From: Planctomycetes bacterium syqfu
GTDB taxonomy: Bacteria; Planctomycetota; Phycisphaerae; Phycisphaerales; Phycisphaeraceae
Direction of reading: 5' to 3'
NCBI GenBank assembly: GCA_020974905.1
Contig: CP087563.1
Span: forward strand, 3,906,001 to 3,970,000
Length of the DNA: 64,000 nt
Below the pieces are notes generated by a model, which ran no database searches, was not told where the DNA came from, and was given only the letters and a program-made list of their open reading frames with translations. Position 1 is the stretch's first letter. Every line of letters starts with the position of its first letter. Of this stretch, positions 51,454-59,284 are shown piece after piece. The position numbers and the translations under genes are program-made.

Positions 51454-52137
51454 TTATTTTTTCTTCGTCGCCTTCTTGCGGGAAGCCTTCTTGGTGGTGG
51501 CTTTGCGGGTCACTTTGGTGGTGTTTGCTGCAGCGGCTTTGCGACGGGTCGAAGCCTTGCGAACGGTCTTCCTGGTCTTGGTGTCGAGTGTGCCGTTGTA
51601 ACGGTCGATGGCTTTCTGGATTTCCGTGTGTGCCTTATCGACGTTGTCCCAACCCTGGGCGACGACTTCAGAGCCTTCGCCTTCGAGGTCTTTGTACGTG
51701 CTGAAAAAGTGTTCGACTTCACGCAGGTAATGTGGCGGGACGCGCCAGAGATCGTGATGCTCTGCAAAGATCGGATCGGTGTTGGGCACGCAGAGAATCT
51801 TGTAGTCGTTCTCGCCCTTGTCGGTCATCTTGAACAAGCCCAGTGGACGCGCGCGAATCAGACAGCCGGAGAAGGTCGGTTCGTTGACCATGACCAATGC
51901 GTCAAGCGGGTCACCGTCTTCTGCCAACGTCTGCGGGATAAAACCGTAATCACCGGGATAGTGAGCCGAGGAATACAGGTAACGGTCCAAACGGATGAGG
52001 CCCAATTCCTTATCGACTTCAAACTTGCTGCGACGGCCCTTGGGGATTTCCACGATCACGTTGATTACTTCAGGCACTTTCGGGCCCGGGGGAACCAGCA
52101 TGAAACGGTTGAACATCGGTGAATTTTGACCTGCCAT
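51454..52137 (-). CDS. ppa: Inorganic pyrophosphatase with histone-H1-like basic tail
   Basis: Hydrolyses pyrophosphate to phosphate, pulling biosynthetic reactions forward. Residues 1-184 are a family I soluble pyrophosphatase: VIVEIPKGRRSKFEVDK, the YPGDYGFIP segment and the metal-binding signature DGDPLD with Asp74, Asp76 and Asp79. Residues 185-227 are an added tail, almost only Lys, Arg, Ala, Thr and Ser, with 19 basic residues in 43 and TTKKAS/KKATKKK repeats like histone H1 or bacterial HU/Hc1 tails. The tail could bind nucleic acid or polyphosphate (inference). AAGGAAGG lies ten bases before the ATG. A strong terminator follows. Confidence 0.93.
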   Translation of the reverse strand: MAGQNSPMFNRFMLVPPGPKVPEVINVIVEIPKGRRSKFEVDKELGLIRLDRYLYSSAHYPGDYGFIPQTLAEDGDPLDALVMVNEPTFSGCLIRARPLGLFKMTDKGENDYKILCVPNTDPIFAEHHDLWRVPPHYLREVEHFFSTYKDLEGEGSEVVAQGWDNVDKAHTEIQKAIDRYNGTLDTKTRKTVRKASTRRKAAAANTTKVTRKATTKKASRKKATKKK

Positions 52138-52323
52138 TCTTCGAATACCTTCCTTAATTTTCTTCCTACTTTTATTTCTACTAACAGGAATGATAACGGC
52201 AATTTAAACGCTTGTCTTGAAAGATATTGTTGAGAATCCGATAAAGTAAGTATTCATATCAAGCGAGTTAAATATCCTGAGATTTAATAACAAAGTTCTT
52301 TCATATCCAATCACATCATCAAT

Positions 52324-52398
52324 GAGCTACGTTGTGACGCAACGCTGGTTAATGGGTCAGCTGATACAAGGCACCAGCGTTGCGTCGCAACGCGGCTA
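52324..52398. repeat. Inverted repeat GAGCTACGTTG...AACCAGCGTTGCG type
   Basis: Arm 52324-52350 (GCTACGTTGTGACGCAACGC) is inverted at 52370-52398 (ACCAGCGTTGCGTCGCAACG), around a 20-base loop. The right arm matches the split element at 48789-49003. Confidence 0.7.
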
Positions 52399-52475
52399 TG
52401 ACAAAGACGTATCCATCTCACTAACAAATGTCTTCGAGCGTTTCCAACACTGAATCTCCATGCTATCTCTTATTT

Positions 52476-52560
52476 CGTCATTCCCGCGCAGGCGGGAATC
52501 CAGTGGCATTCTGTAGACACTTGCTAGTTCCACTGGACTCCCGCCTTCGCAGGAGTGACA
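52476..52560. repeat. REP-like hairpin element, copy 3
   Basis: Relative of 30198-30288 with the left arm varied (CGTCATTCCCGCGCAGGCGGG) and the same inner arms GGAATCCAGTGG/CCACTGGACTCC. Slightly shorter than copies 1 and 2. Sits beside the inverted repeat at 52324-52398. Confidence 0.8.
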
Positions 52561-52603
52561 GAAAGTGGAGATAAATGATTTGAAATGCGCTTGTCGTGCA
52601 ATG

Positions 52604-52634
52604 ACAAAAAAACCTGTGGCTAAAGTGACACAGG
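52604..52634 (-). terminator. Rho-independent terminator of the TM2-domain gene
   Basis: Six-base-pair stem 52613-52618 with 52629-52634 (CCTGTG/CACAGG) followed on the minus strand by seven T. About 40 bases beyond the stop. Confidence 0.75.
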
Positions 52635-52675
52635 CTTTTGTGTTTTGTCGTTGATGGGTGGTTACCAATTGGAAA

Positions 52676-52930
52676 TCAGAACCAACCCTTTTTGCCGTTG
52701 ACGTAGGTTGCCACGAATTCTTCGTCGGACTTGGTGAGGTAGATGATGCCTTCGATCAGACCGATGATGCCCATGATCCAAGCCAGTAGGCCAAGTGAAA
52801 GGATGGACACCAGAAGCATGATCACGCCTTCCTTGGTGTATCCCAATGCGAACTTATGAATGCCGAAGCATCCGAGCAAAATACCGAGAATACCAGCTAA
52901 AATTTTCTTGCTTGCGTCACCTTCTGCCAT
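52676..52930 (-). CDS. TM2-domain membrane protein
   Basis: An 84-residue protein with two membrane helices (about 10-24 and 35-60) in the TM2 pattern: KKILAGILGILLGCFGIHKFALGYTKEGVIMLL, then LLAWIMGIIGLIEGIIYLT. The FGIHKFALG and GLIEGI turns are typical. TM2 proteins are widespread, small inner-membrane proteins of poorly known function. AAAAGGGG lies about ten bases before the ATG. It stands alone with its own terminator, 78 bases downstream of nuoC on the same strand. Confidence 0.9.
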   Translation of the reverse strand: MAEGDASKKILAGILGILLGCFGIHKFALGYTKEGVIMLLVSILSLGLLAWIMGIIGLIEGIIYLTKSDEEFVATYVNGKKGWF

Positions 52931-53008
52931 GGTTGTAACCCCTTTTCAAAATGTAGTGCAGAAATATTGCCAAACCGTGCAGTTGTGCAATCGTGTTAAC
53001 TTCAAACG

Positions 53009-53635
53009 TTAGATATCGTCGCGACCAACGACTTTGTAGGTTTCACGTTCACCGCGGCCAGTCACCGGGTAATCCTTACGCAGCGGGTGAGCCGGGAAAT
53101 CTTCCCAGGTCAGAATGCGACGCAGGTCAGGGTGACCGTCAAAGCGAATGCCCAGCATGTCGAAGACTTCGCGTTCGGGCCACTCGGCACCGGGCCACAC
53201 ACCGGTGACGGTGGGCAGGTGCAAGGACGGGTCGTCTTCAATGCCACTGGTATCCAGTGTCGGATTGAGCATGACCTTGAGGAACAGACGCAGGTCTTTC
53301 TGACGGCTGACGATGTTGTAATGTACGGCAAAGCGCCCCATCGCTTCGACGGCCTTGGCCGGATACTTCAGGTAATCAATGCCTGCGACATCCGAAAGGA
53401 ACTTGTACTGGCAACGTTCGTCATCCCGCAGAAACGTGGCGACTTCGACCAGGTTTTCCTTGGGTAAAATCACCGTCGTCTGTCCACGGAACTCGGTAGC
53501 CAGGAACTTGACATTGGGGAACTGCTTCTTGAGCAGCGGCAACGTCGGGTGATCCAGATTCGGCCCGGTCTTGGGTTGTTCAGCAGCTTCGGGGGTGGTG
53601 CTTCCGGGGCTTCCGGGGGCGGGGGTGTCAGTCAT
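53009..53635 (-). CDS. nuoC: NADH-quinone oxidoreductase subunit C
   Basis: A 30-kDa-type subunit of respiratory complex I, on the hydrophilic arm. The 208-residue protein has a Pro/Thr/Glu-rich N-terminal extension (residues 1-30), LKKQFPNVKF, YKFLSDVAGIDYL and the family signature PEREVFDMLGIRFDGHPDLRRILTWEDF ending PLRKDYP. The ATG at 53635 overlaps the preceding gene's stop codon (GATGACTGA), so translation is coupled. AGGA before it helps. None of the other nuo genes is adjacent, which is unusual, as nuoC usually lies with nuoB and nuoD. Confidence 0.93.
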   Translation of the reverse strand: MTDTPAPGSPGSTTPEAAEQPKTGPNLDHPTLPLLKKQFPNVKFLATEFRGQTTVILPKENLVEVATFLRDDERCQYKFLSDVAGIDYLKYPAKAVEAMGRFAVHYNIVSRQKDLRLFLKVMLNPTLDTSGIEDDPSLHLPTVTGVWPGAEWPEREVFDMLGIRFDGHPDLRRILTWEDFPAHPLRKDYPVTGRGERETYKVVGRDDI

Positions 53636-54260
53636 CGGTCTTATCTTCCTGTTCAATCCAGGTGATCATTTCGCAGATCAGCTGTTGCCAGCGATCTAGT
53701 ACACCCGGCCATTCGTAGGTTAAAACGTCCGCCAACCCCAGCGTGTCTCGTGCCTGAAGCAGGTCGCGCAACTCGGTGAGATGGTTGACATGTTGCTGGA
53801 TGATATCGTTGATTGGCTCGCCGTCCAGTTTGCGTTCATTCAGGTCGATGCCAGTGAGCTTGGTCGACTGGGCGACGACCGCCTGGACCTGCTGCCAGAT
53901 GTTCACGGACTTGGCGATCTGTTCGGTGGCACCGTTGACGTTGTCCTGTTGAAGCAGATCCGCCGCTTCGGAGGTGAACTTGCGTGCTTCATCCAAAGCC
54001 AACGTGCACTGATTGAGCGTATCGATGGCTAACTCACTGGGGCGCGAAGACACCAAATGAACATCGACCCCCTCGGGCACCGACTCATCCTGACGGGCTT
54101 CCAATTCCTTGGCGGGGACCACCTGCCCATCAATGGCAACTTCAACGACAATCCGCCGTTGGTTGATCGCCTTTTCGTTGGCTGCGGTGATCACTTCCTT
54201 GATGGATGTCGCATCAAGGGTCAGTTCCTGTTCGTCCAGATAAATGGCCATGTGGCTCAT
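53628..54260 (-). CDS. Hypothetical protein coupled to nuoC
   Basis: A 210-residue soluble protein. It begins MSHMAIYLDEQELTLDATSIKE; a start at 54251 (MAIYL) is equally possible and no ribosome binding site decides. The first 75 residues form a beta-rich small domain (IYLDEQEL, RRIVVEVAIDGQVVP). The remainder is long helices (LALDEARKFTSEAADLLQ, IWQQVQAVVAQSTKL, VLDRWQQLICEMITWIEQ) that may form a helical bundle. It overlaps nuoC by eight bases, so the two are made together, but a link to complex I is unproven. I recognise no named family. Confidence 0.75.
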   Translation of the reverse strand: MSHMAIYLDEQELTLDATSIKEVITAANEKAINQRRIVVEVAIDGQVVPAKELEARQDESVPEGVDVHLVSSRPSELAIDTLNQCTLALDEARKFTSEAADLLQQDNVNGATEQIAKSVNIWQQVQAVVAQSTKLTGIDLNERKLDGEPINDIIQQHVNHLTELRDLLQARDTLGLADVLTYEWPGVLDRWQQLICEMITWIEQEDKTDD

Positions 54261-54455
54261 GATAGCTGTTTTGGGCAATAAGTACCACTTTTTAAACACC
54301 GCCATGACCAGTTGGTTAGGTTGCCAACCCGGGCCTGGCAGTCAGTTGATCCGCCGTCAGACAGCCAACCATTTGACAGTTCACCCATCTGCCCTCATAA
54401 CAGGGATCAAACTCACTGACAGCCTGCCAACACGCTTTGCCCCAAGGAAGACCCC

Positions 54456-55424
54456 ATGAGCACCATCGTCTGTCTCGACGGATTCACCGCCAACCCCGGC
54501 GACCTGAGTTGGGAAAAATTCGCCAGCCTCGGCACGTTTACCACGCATGACCGCACGCCGCGCCCGGATGTCGTTTCGCGAAGTATCGATGCCGACGCCC
54601 TGCTGACCAACAAAACCGTGATCTCCGCGGACATGCTCGCCCAACTGCCCAAGCTCAAATACATCGGCGTGCTGGCGACCGGGTACAACGTCGTGGACAT
54701 CGACAATGCCAAAGCCCGTGACATCATCGTCACCAATGTCCCTGCTTACTCGACACACTCCGTCGCTCAACTGGCAACCGGGCTGATGCTCGAATTGGCA
54801 AGCCGGGTCGGGGCGCATGACCGGGCTGTCCACGACGGACAATGGGTCAACTGTGATGACTTTTGTTTCACCGTTGCCCCCCTAACTGAACTGCATGGCA
54901 AGACGCTCGGACTCATCGGCTTTGGCCAGATCGGCCTGGCCTTCGCTCGCATCAGTATCGCCATGGGCATGAATGTCATCGCATACAACCGTTCGCAACT
55001 CACCGCGGATCGCACTGACAACCTGCCGGTCAAACAGGTGACGCTCGATGAAGTCTTCGCTGAGTCTGACGTGCTGAGTCTGCATTGCCCATTGACCGAT
55101 GACACAAAGCACGTCGTCAACGCCCAACGTCTTGCAACCATGAAGTCCACCGCTTTCGTACTCAACACCGGCCGTGGGCCACTCGTCGATGCCCAGGCAT
55201 TGGCGGACGCCCTGGCCAACGGCGTGATTGCTGGCGCTGGTCTGGATGTACTCGACACCGAGCCCCCTGCGAAAGACGATCCCCTGCTCACTGCGCCCAA
55301 CTGCGTGATCACACCCCACATCGCATGGGACACCCGCGAAGCCCGCACCCGCCTCATCGACATCGCCTACCAGAATCTCAAAGGCTTTCTTGATGGCAAA
55401 CCGCAGAACGTAGTCAATGGGTAA
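54456..55424 (+). CDS. D-2-hydroxyacid dehydrogenase (glycerate dehydrogenase-like)
   Basis: NAD-dependent reduction or oxidation of a 2-hydroxy acid. The 322-residue protein has the Rossmann motif GLIGFGQIGLAFAR at about 148-161 and the three catalytic positions: Arg in NTGRGPLVD, Glu in LDVLDTEPP and His in VITPHIAWDT. The N-terminal substrate domain ends LATGYNVVDID. It is closest in pattern to hydroxypyruvate reductases/glycerate dehydrogenases, but the substrate is not fixed by sequence. AAGGAAG precedes the ATG at 54456. The neighbours are unrelated and divergent or convergent. Confidence 0.9.
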   Translation: MSTIVCLDGFTANPGDLSWEKFASLGTFTTHDRTPRPDVVSRSIDADALLTNKTVISADMLAQLPKLKYIGVLATGYNVVDIDNAKARDIIVTNVPAYSTHSVAQLATGLMLELASRVGAHDRAVHDGQWVNCDDFCFTVAPLTELHGKTLGLIGFGQIGLAFARISIAMGMNVIAYNRSQLTADRTDNLPVKQVTLDEVFAESDVLSLHCPLTDDTKHVVNAQRLATMKSTAFVLNTGRGPLVDAQALADALANGVIAGAGLDVLDTEPPAKDDPLLTAPNCVITPHIAWDTREARTRLIDIAYQNLKGFLDGKPQNVVNG

Positions 55425-55818
55425 TTGAGCTTGCAGACGACCTGATTCAAGCTTCACACCCACTTCGCTCAAGTCGTATAAAACGCAAAGCTTTCAAGAC
55501 ACTTTTACCACGGAGATTTCCAGGAGAAAATCTGCATCGCGCTTTGAAAATATTTATCCATCATTCACGCCACCGGACTTTATACACGTCATGTCACAAG
55601 TGTTTGTATGACTTGCTATTGTTGCTGTTTTAGGGGTTGAACTGGCTCGACACAGATCACGAGAAATTAAGCACCGGATGTCAACCCGGTACCCCTTGTA
55701 TCAACGGATGCACAACGGGCACCGGATTAACATTCGGCGCTCAACTTTGAAGAACTCATGCATAAAGTCCCACCGCGAGGGTGACGGAAGGTGTGGATGG
55801 ATCTTAAACTTCCGCGGG
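55425..55818. other. Gene-free convergent interval with an unexplained structured block
   Basis: At 55632-55690 the sequence GGGGTTGAACTGGCTCGACA resembles the 5' end of tmRNA. GGGTTGA at 55633-55639 pairs with TCAACCC at 55681-55687. No matching T-arm or CCA-type end was found downstream, and the SpoIID gene begins 190 bases later on the other strand. Nothing else is recognised. Confidence 0.3.
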
Positions 55819-57243
55819 TCAATACGCCCGTTGAATCCGAGCGGTCGGGTAGTAAGTCTGCAGGATCTGTTCGGGTTGTAGTCCAGCTTGTGCCATGCCC
55901 TGGGCACCGAATTGGCACATGCCCACGCCATGTCCGTAGCCACGTCCGTTGGCAAACTGCACATTGTTGCCTGACACACTCACATCAATAAAGCTTGAAT
56001 ACAGGCGTTGCGATGCGGGGAGTTTGGCGAGTGTTTTCGTGCCGCCGGTCGCATAGTTGCAGGCAAAGCGGAATTCTTCAGGGCCGAGGTTAAACCGTCG
56101 GTTGCGGTGGTCGGTGATCGTGAAGACCGCGGGGCGAAAGCCCTTGTTGCGTTGGGTGATCTGGATGGAAGTGATCGTCCCCAGCGCGCCGATGCTGCGT
56201 TCGGTGCTTTTACCCCATGCCGCGATACGGGCTGAGAGCATGGCTCGATCACGCGTGAACGGACCCCAGCGGAACTTTTTGCTTTGTGCACACCATGCTG
56301 TACGCAGGCCACCACGTAGCGGGAGAATGTCTTCACCGTTGGGGAAGGCGATGGATGCATCCTGTGCTGCGCCGCCACATGTGCTTGAGTAGTACCCCGG
56401 AACAATGCGCCCGTCATAAACAAGCACCATGCCCCGCGTCTGAGCCACTGCTTGCCTGGGTTTGTAGCGTGTGTTCGAACCGACATAGGCTTGCGAGGCG
56501 GTGCCTGCTTCCATGTCGTAATGCCGCTTCTCATTGGCATAGTGTTGGACAATCGCATACGACCTGGCAGCAATGGCCTGGGCGGTGAACGTCGCCGGAT
56601 GCCACGAGCTATAGAGTTCCTTTTCCAACACCCCCGGCAGATACATCTCCAAACCAACATGGTTGACTGCATCCACGGATGTCGGCGTCGGGTCCCACTT
56701 GGTGGGGACACTGTGATGGATCATGATCGTGCCGGGGTACGTCGTGCCGTTGACAGCAATGTGACCGCTGGCGGTGGTGATCTGCAGGGCATCGAGTCCC
56801 CACGCGATGGCCTGCCCCTGTGCGGGTCGGATCGCATAGCCTGCGCCATGTTTGGAGATCGTCACCGGGGCAGCAAATTGTTGTGGTGTCGCACGGTTGG
56901 CTTGCGATGGGCCCGGACCGATGGTGATCATGCCATGCGCATTGATCAGGACGCGGTCAGCACGTCTTGCCACTCGGACGCGTACGATCGGTTCAGCATC
57001 AAGGTTGGCCAAAGGTAACTTCGGTCTTGCCGGGATTGCGACATGACTGCCGTGCATCGTGTTGGGCAGATGCTGTTGCTGACAACCGCAGAACGTTACC
57101 AGCAATGTGACAATGAGTACCAGGCAAGAACCCACCAACAGGTTCACCGCCCGACGCGATCGGCGCGAGGGAACCGTCCAGCGAACCTTGATCGAAGATT
57201 CCTGCTCTGCGGACTTCAAATGCATCGGTGGGCGAAGGACCAT
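55819..57243 (-). CDS. SpoIID/LytB-domain envelope protein
   Basis: A 474-residue protein of the SpoIID/LytB family, which in spore formers includes a lytic transglycosylase acting on denuded peptidoglycan. After a basic N-terminus there is one membrane span (about residues 33-55, LLVGSCLVLIVTLLVTF) and CGC, possibly a lipoprotein site. The catalytic domain has GLEMYLPGVLEKELYSSWHP, ATFTAQAIAARSYAI, YYSSTCGGAAQDA and the closing motif GYGHGVGMCQFGAQGMA. ATG at 57243 is chosen (GGAG ten bases before). A frame open to 57363 would run through the palindromic repeat. A TATACT box about 40 bases upstream could be the -10. Divergent from recJ. Confidence 0.9.
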   Translation of the reverse strand: MVLRPPMHLKSAEQESSIKVRWTVPSRRSRRAVNLLVGSCLVLIVTLLVTFCGCQQQHLPNTMHGSHVAIPARPKLPLANLDAEPIVRVRVARRADRVLINAHGMITIGPGPSQANRATPQQFAAPVTISKHGAGYAIRPAQGQAIAWGLDALQITTASGHIAVNGTTYPGTIMIHHSVPTKWDPTPTSVDAVNHVGLEMYLPGVLEKELYSSWHPATFTAQAIAARSYAIVQHYANEKRHYDMEAGTASQAYVGSNTRYKPRQAVAQTRGMVLVYDGRIVPGYYSSTCGGAAQDASIAFPNGEDILPLRGGLRTAWCAQSKKFRWGPFTRDRAMLSARIAAWGKSTERSIGALGTITSIQITQRNKGFRPAVFTITDHRNRRFNLGPEEFRFACNYATGGTKTLAKLPASQRLYSSFIDVSVSGNNVQFANGRGYGHGVGMCQFGAQGMAQAGLQPEQILQTYYPTARIQRAY

Positions 57244-57298
57244 CCCTGGTGCGCTCCATGAGGTTTGCCGGACAGAGAAGCAGTATAACAGGATTTGA

Positions 57299-57392
57299 TG
57301 CTTGACCGCTTGCGGTTTGGCCGTGTTTTTCGTGAAAACATGGACGGTCTTGGTTTTTGTCAAGCATTGTCGCGCTAAACCGCAAGCGGTTT
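57299..57392. repeat. Nested inverted repeat between SpoIID gene and recJ
   Basis: TGCTTGAC at 57299-57306 is inverted as GTCAAGCA at 57359-57366. ACCGCTTGCGGTTT at 57305-57318 recurs inverted as AAACCGCAAGCGGTTT at 57377-57392, which is itself palindromic. The right end runs into the recJ promoter region (TTGAAT at 57391). Confidence 0.65.
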
Positions 57393-57415
57393 GAATCGTG
57401 GACCATGATTCGTGC

Positions 57416-57421
57416 TATCAT
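57416..57421 (+). promoter_or_regulatory. -10-like box TATCAT six bases before recJ ATG
   Basis: TGCTATCATG, six-base gap, then ATG at 57428. TTGAAT 19 bases further upstream is a possible -35 box and overlaps the palindromic repeat. No Shine-Dalgarno is present. Confidence 0.55.
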
Positions 57422-57427
57422 GCTCGC

Positions 57428-59170
57428 ATGTTCGAAGCAGGGATGCTCAAGCGTTGGCGATTTCGGGAAAACGGGCAGGTGACGGATTTGTCCGACCTGA
57501 ACCTTTCACCACTGATGGTCCATTTGCTGGGCAATCGGGGGGTGCTTGATTCGCAGACCGCGCGGGACTTTCTCAATCCCAAGATGACCCAACTTCACGA
57601 CCCGGGGTTACTGCCTGATATCGACAAGGCCGCCAGTCGGATGTCGCGTGCGGTGCGCGAAGGCCAGCCCATCGTCATCTACGGTGACTACGACGTCGAC
57701 GGCATCACCGCCAGCAGCATCCTTTGGCATACGCTCCGCCTTGCTGGCGCCCATGTCCGCACCTATGTCCCGCATCGCATCGAGGAAGGCTACGGCATTA
57801 ACTGTGATGCCATCACCGCCATGTGTGAAGCCGATCCGCTGATCATCAGCGTCGACTGTGGCATCACCGCAGTCGAACCGGCAGCCATCGCCAAAGCCAA
57901 AGGCGTGGACCTGATCATTACCGATCATCACGAAATGGACCCCGACCCCCGGAAGCTGCCCGATGCTTACGCGCTGGTTCACCCGAGATTGCCGGATAGT
58001 GAGTATCCCTTCGGTGAACTCTGCGGTGCAGGTGTTGCCTTCAAGCTCGCCTGGCAATTCGCTCGTGTACATAACGGTTCGGATCGCTTGCCCAAAGCCT
58101 ATCGCGATTTAATGATTCAACAGATGTCGTTAGCGGCATTGGGGACCGTAGCGGATATCGTTCCGTTGGTCGATGAGAATCGCGTGATCACCACGTTCGG
58201 ACTTGGTCAAATCAAACACACTGACTTTATGGGCTTAAATGCGTTGATTGATGCCGCGCGTTTGCGGGATGAAAAAATCGATGCGTATCACGTGGGCTTT
58301 GTGCTCGGGCCGCGACTTAACGCCTGTGGTCGTATGGGCCACGCCAAAGACGCGGTGCACCTGCTCACCGAAGCCACCGAAGACGAAGCGATGGACATTG
58401 CGGAATTTCTCACGCAGGAAAATGACAAGCGTCGCGCCACCGAGAAAAAAATCGTCGACAAGGCTGCCCAGCAGGTCATCGACCGTGGCTATGATCAGTC
58501 GGACTGTCGCGCGATTGTGGTTGCAGATCACGATTGGCATCCGGGTGTCGTCGGCATTGTCGCCTCACGCATCGTCGAACAGTTTGCCCGTCCTGCCATC
58601 GTCATGAACATCGACGGTGATGAAGCGCACGGTTCAGCACGCAGTGTCGAAGGTGTGAGTATTCACGATGCGCTCAAACACTGCGAAGATTTATTGGTGA
58701 GTTTCGGCGGACATGCCATGGCAGCAGGACTCCGCGTGAAACTCGAAAACCTTGATGCCTTCCGCGATCGTCTGGTTGCCTACGTCAATGAGCATCTCTC
58801 GGCAGATGACCTGTGCAGTATCGTTAACATCGACACCGAATGCACGCTGGCGGACATCGCGTTACACGAAGTGCAACAGATCGAACGCATGGCACCATTC
58901 GGCCCGCACAATCCCAAGCCCGTGCTCTGCGTCCGTGGTGTACAACTCCAGCGTCCTCCCATGATCATGGGCCAAACCGGTAAACACATGCGCCTGAATC
59001 TGAGGCAGGGCGAACAGTATCTCAATGCTGTTGCTTTTAACATGGCAGACCTTGCTCCCAAGCTCGCGCCGGGGATGAAACTTGATATCGCCTTTGAACC
59101 CAAAACCAACACATGGCAAGGCAAAACCAGTGTCGACATGATGGTCAAGGATCTGAAAATCAGTGATTAG
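57428..59170 (+). CDS. recJ: Single-stranded-DNA-specific exonuclease RecJ
   Basis: 5'-3' exonuclease of recombination and mismatch repair. With the ATG at 57428 (MFEAGMLKRWRF) it has 580 residues. It has the DHH-family motifs YGDYDVDGI near residue 87, VDCGITA, TDHHEMD near 164, GAGVAFKLAW and NACGRMGHAKDAV. The DHHA1 domain has GSARSVEGVSIHDAL and SFGGHAMAAG, followed by the OB-type C-terminal domain (ERMAPFGPHNPKPVL). The stop codon TAG, together with the Asp codon before it, lies within the left end of heptad-repeat copy D, so the element may have set the end of the protein. A leaderless-type -10 box precedes it. Confidence 0.95.
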   Translation: MFEAGMLKRWRFRENGQVTDLSDLNLSPLMVHLLGNRGVLDSQTARDFLNPKMTQLHDPGLLPDIDKAASRMSRAVREGQPIVIYGDYDVDGITASSILWHTLRLAGAHVRTYVPHRIEEGYGINCDAITAMCEADPLIISVDCGITAVEPAAIAKAKGVDLIITDHHEMDPDPRKLPDAYALVHPRLPDSEYPFGELCGAGVAFKLAWQFARVHNGSDRLPKAYRDLMIQQMSLAALGTVADIVPLVDENRVITTFGLGQIKHTDFMGLNALIDAARLRDEKIDAYHVGFVLGPRLNACGRMGHAKDAVHLLTEATEDEAMDIAEFLTQENDKRRATEKKIVDKAAQQVIDRGYDQSDCRAIVVADHDWHPGVVGIVASRIVEQFARPAIVMNIDGDEAHGSARSVEGVSIHDALKHCEDLLVSFGGHAMAAGLRVKLENLDAFRDRLVAYVNEHLSADDLCSIVNIDTECTLADIALHEVQQIERMAPFGPHNPKPVLCVRGVQLQRPPMIMGQTGKHMRLNLRQGEQYLNAVAFNMADLAPKLAPGMKLDIAFEPKTNTWQGKTSVDMMVKDLKISD

Positions 59171-59271
59171 TGATTAGGAATTAGGGATTAGATCAAGGCA
59201 AAAGACACAGCAAGGATCACAGACTTATCAAAGTACAACCCTAATCCCAAATCCCCGATCACTAATCTCTC
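59162..59271. repeat. Heptad inverted-repeat element, copy D (overlaps recJ stop)
   Basis: Left arm 59162-59209 (AGTGATTAGTGATTAGGAAT units, then CAAGGCAAAAGACA) and right arm about 59235-59271 (CCCTAATCCCAAATCCCCGA units) are inverted. Same family and same AAAGACA border as 445-542, 2273-2478 and 18607-18713. It begins inside the last codons of recJ and ends just before the ribosome binding site of the next gene. Confidence 0.8.
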
Positions 59272-59284
59272 ATTTGGAGAAATC

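Noticed and set aside
55632-55818. Complete tmRNA gene
   Set aside because: Only the first 20 bases fit; no tag-coding frame ending in small hydrophobic residues and no T-arm/acceptor end.
57244-57363. Longer N-terminus for the SpoIID-domain protein
   Set aside because: It would translate the palindromic repeat at 57299-57392; ATG at 57243 has GGAG well placed.
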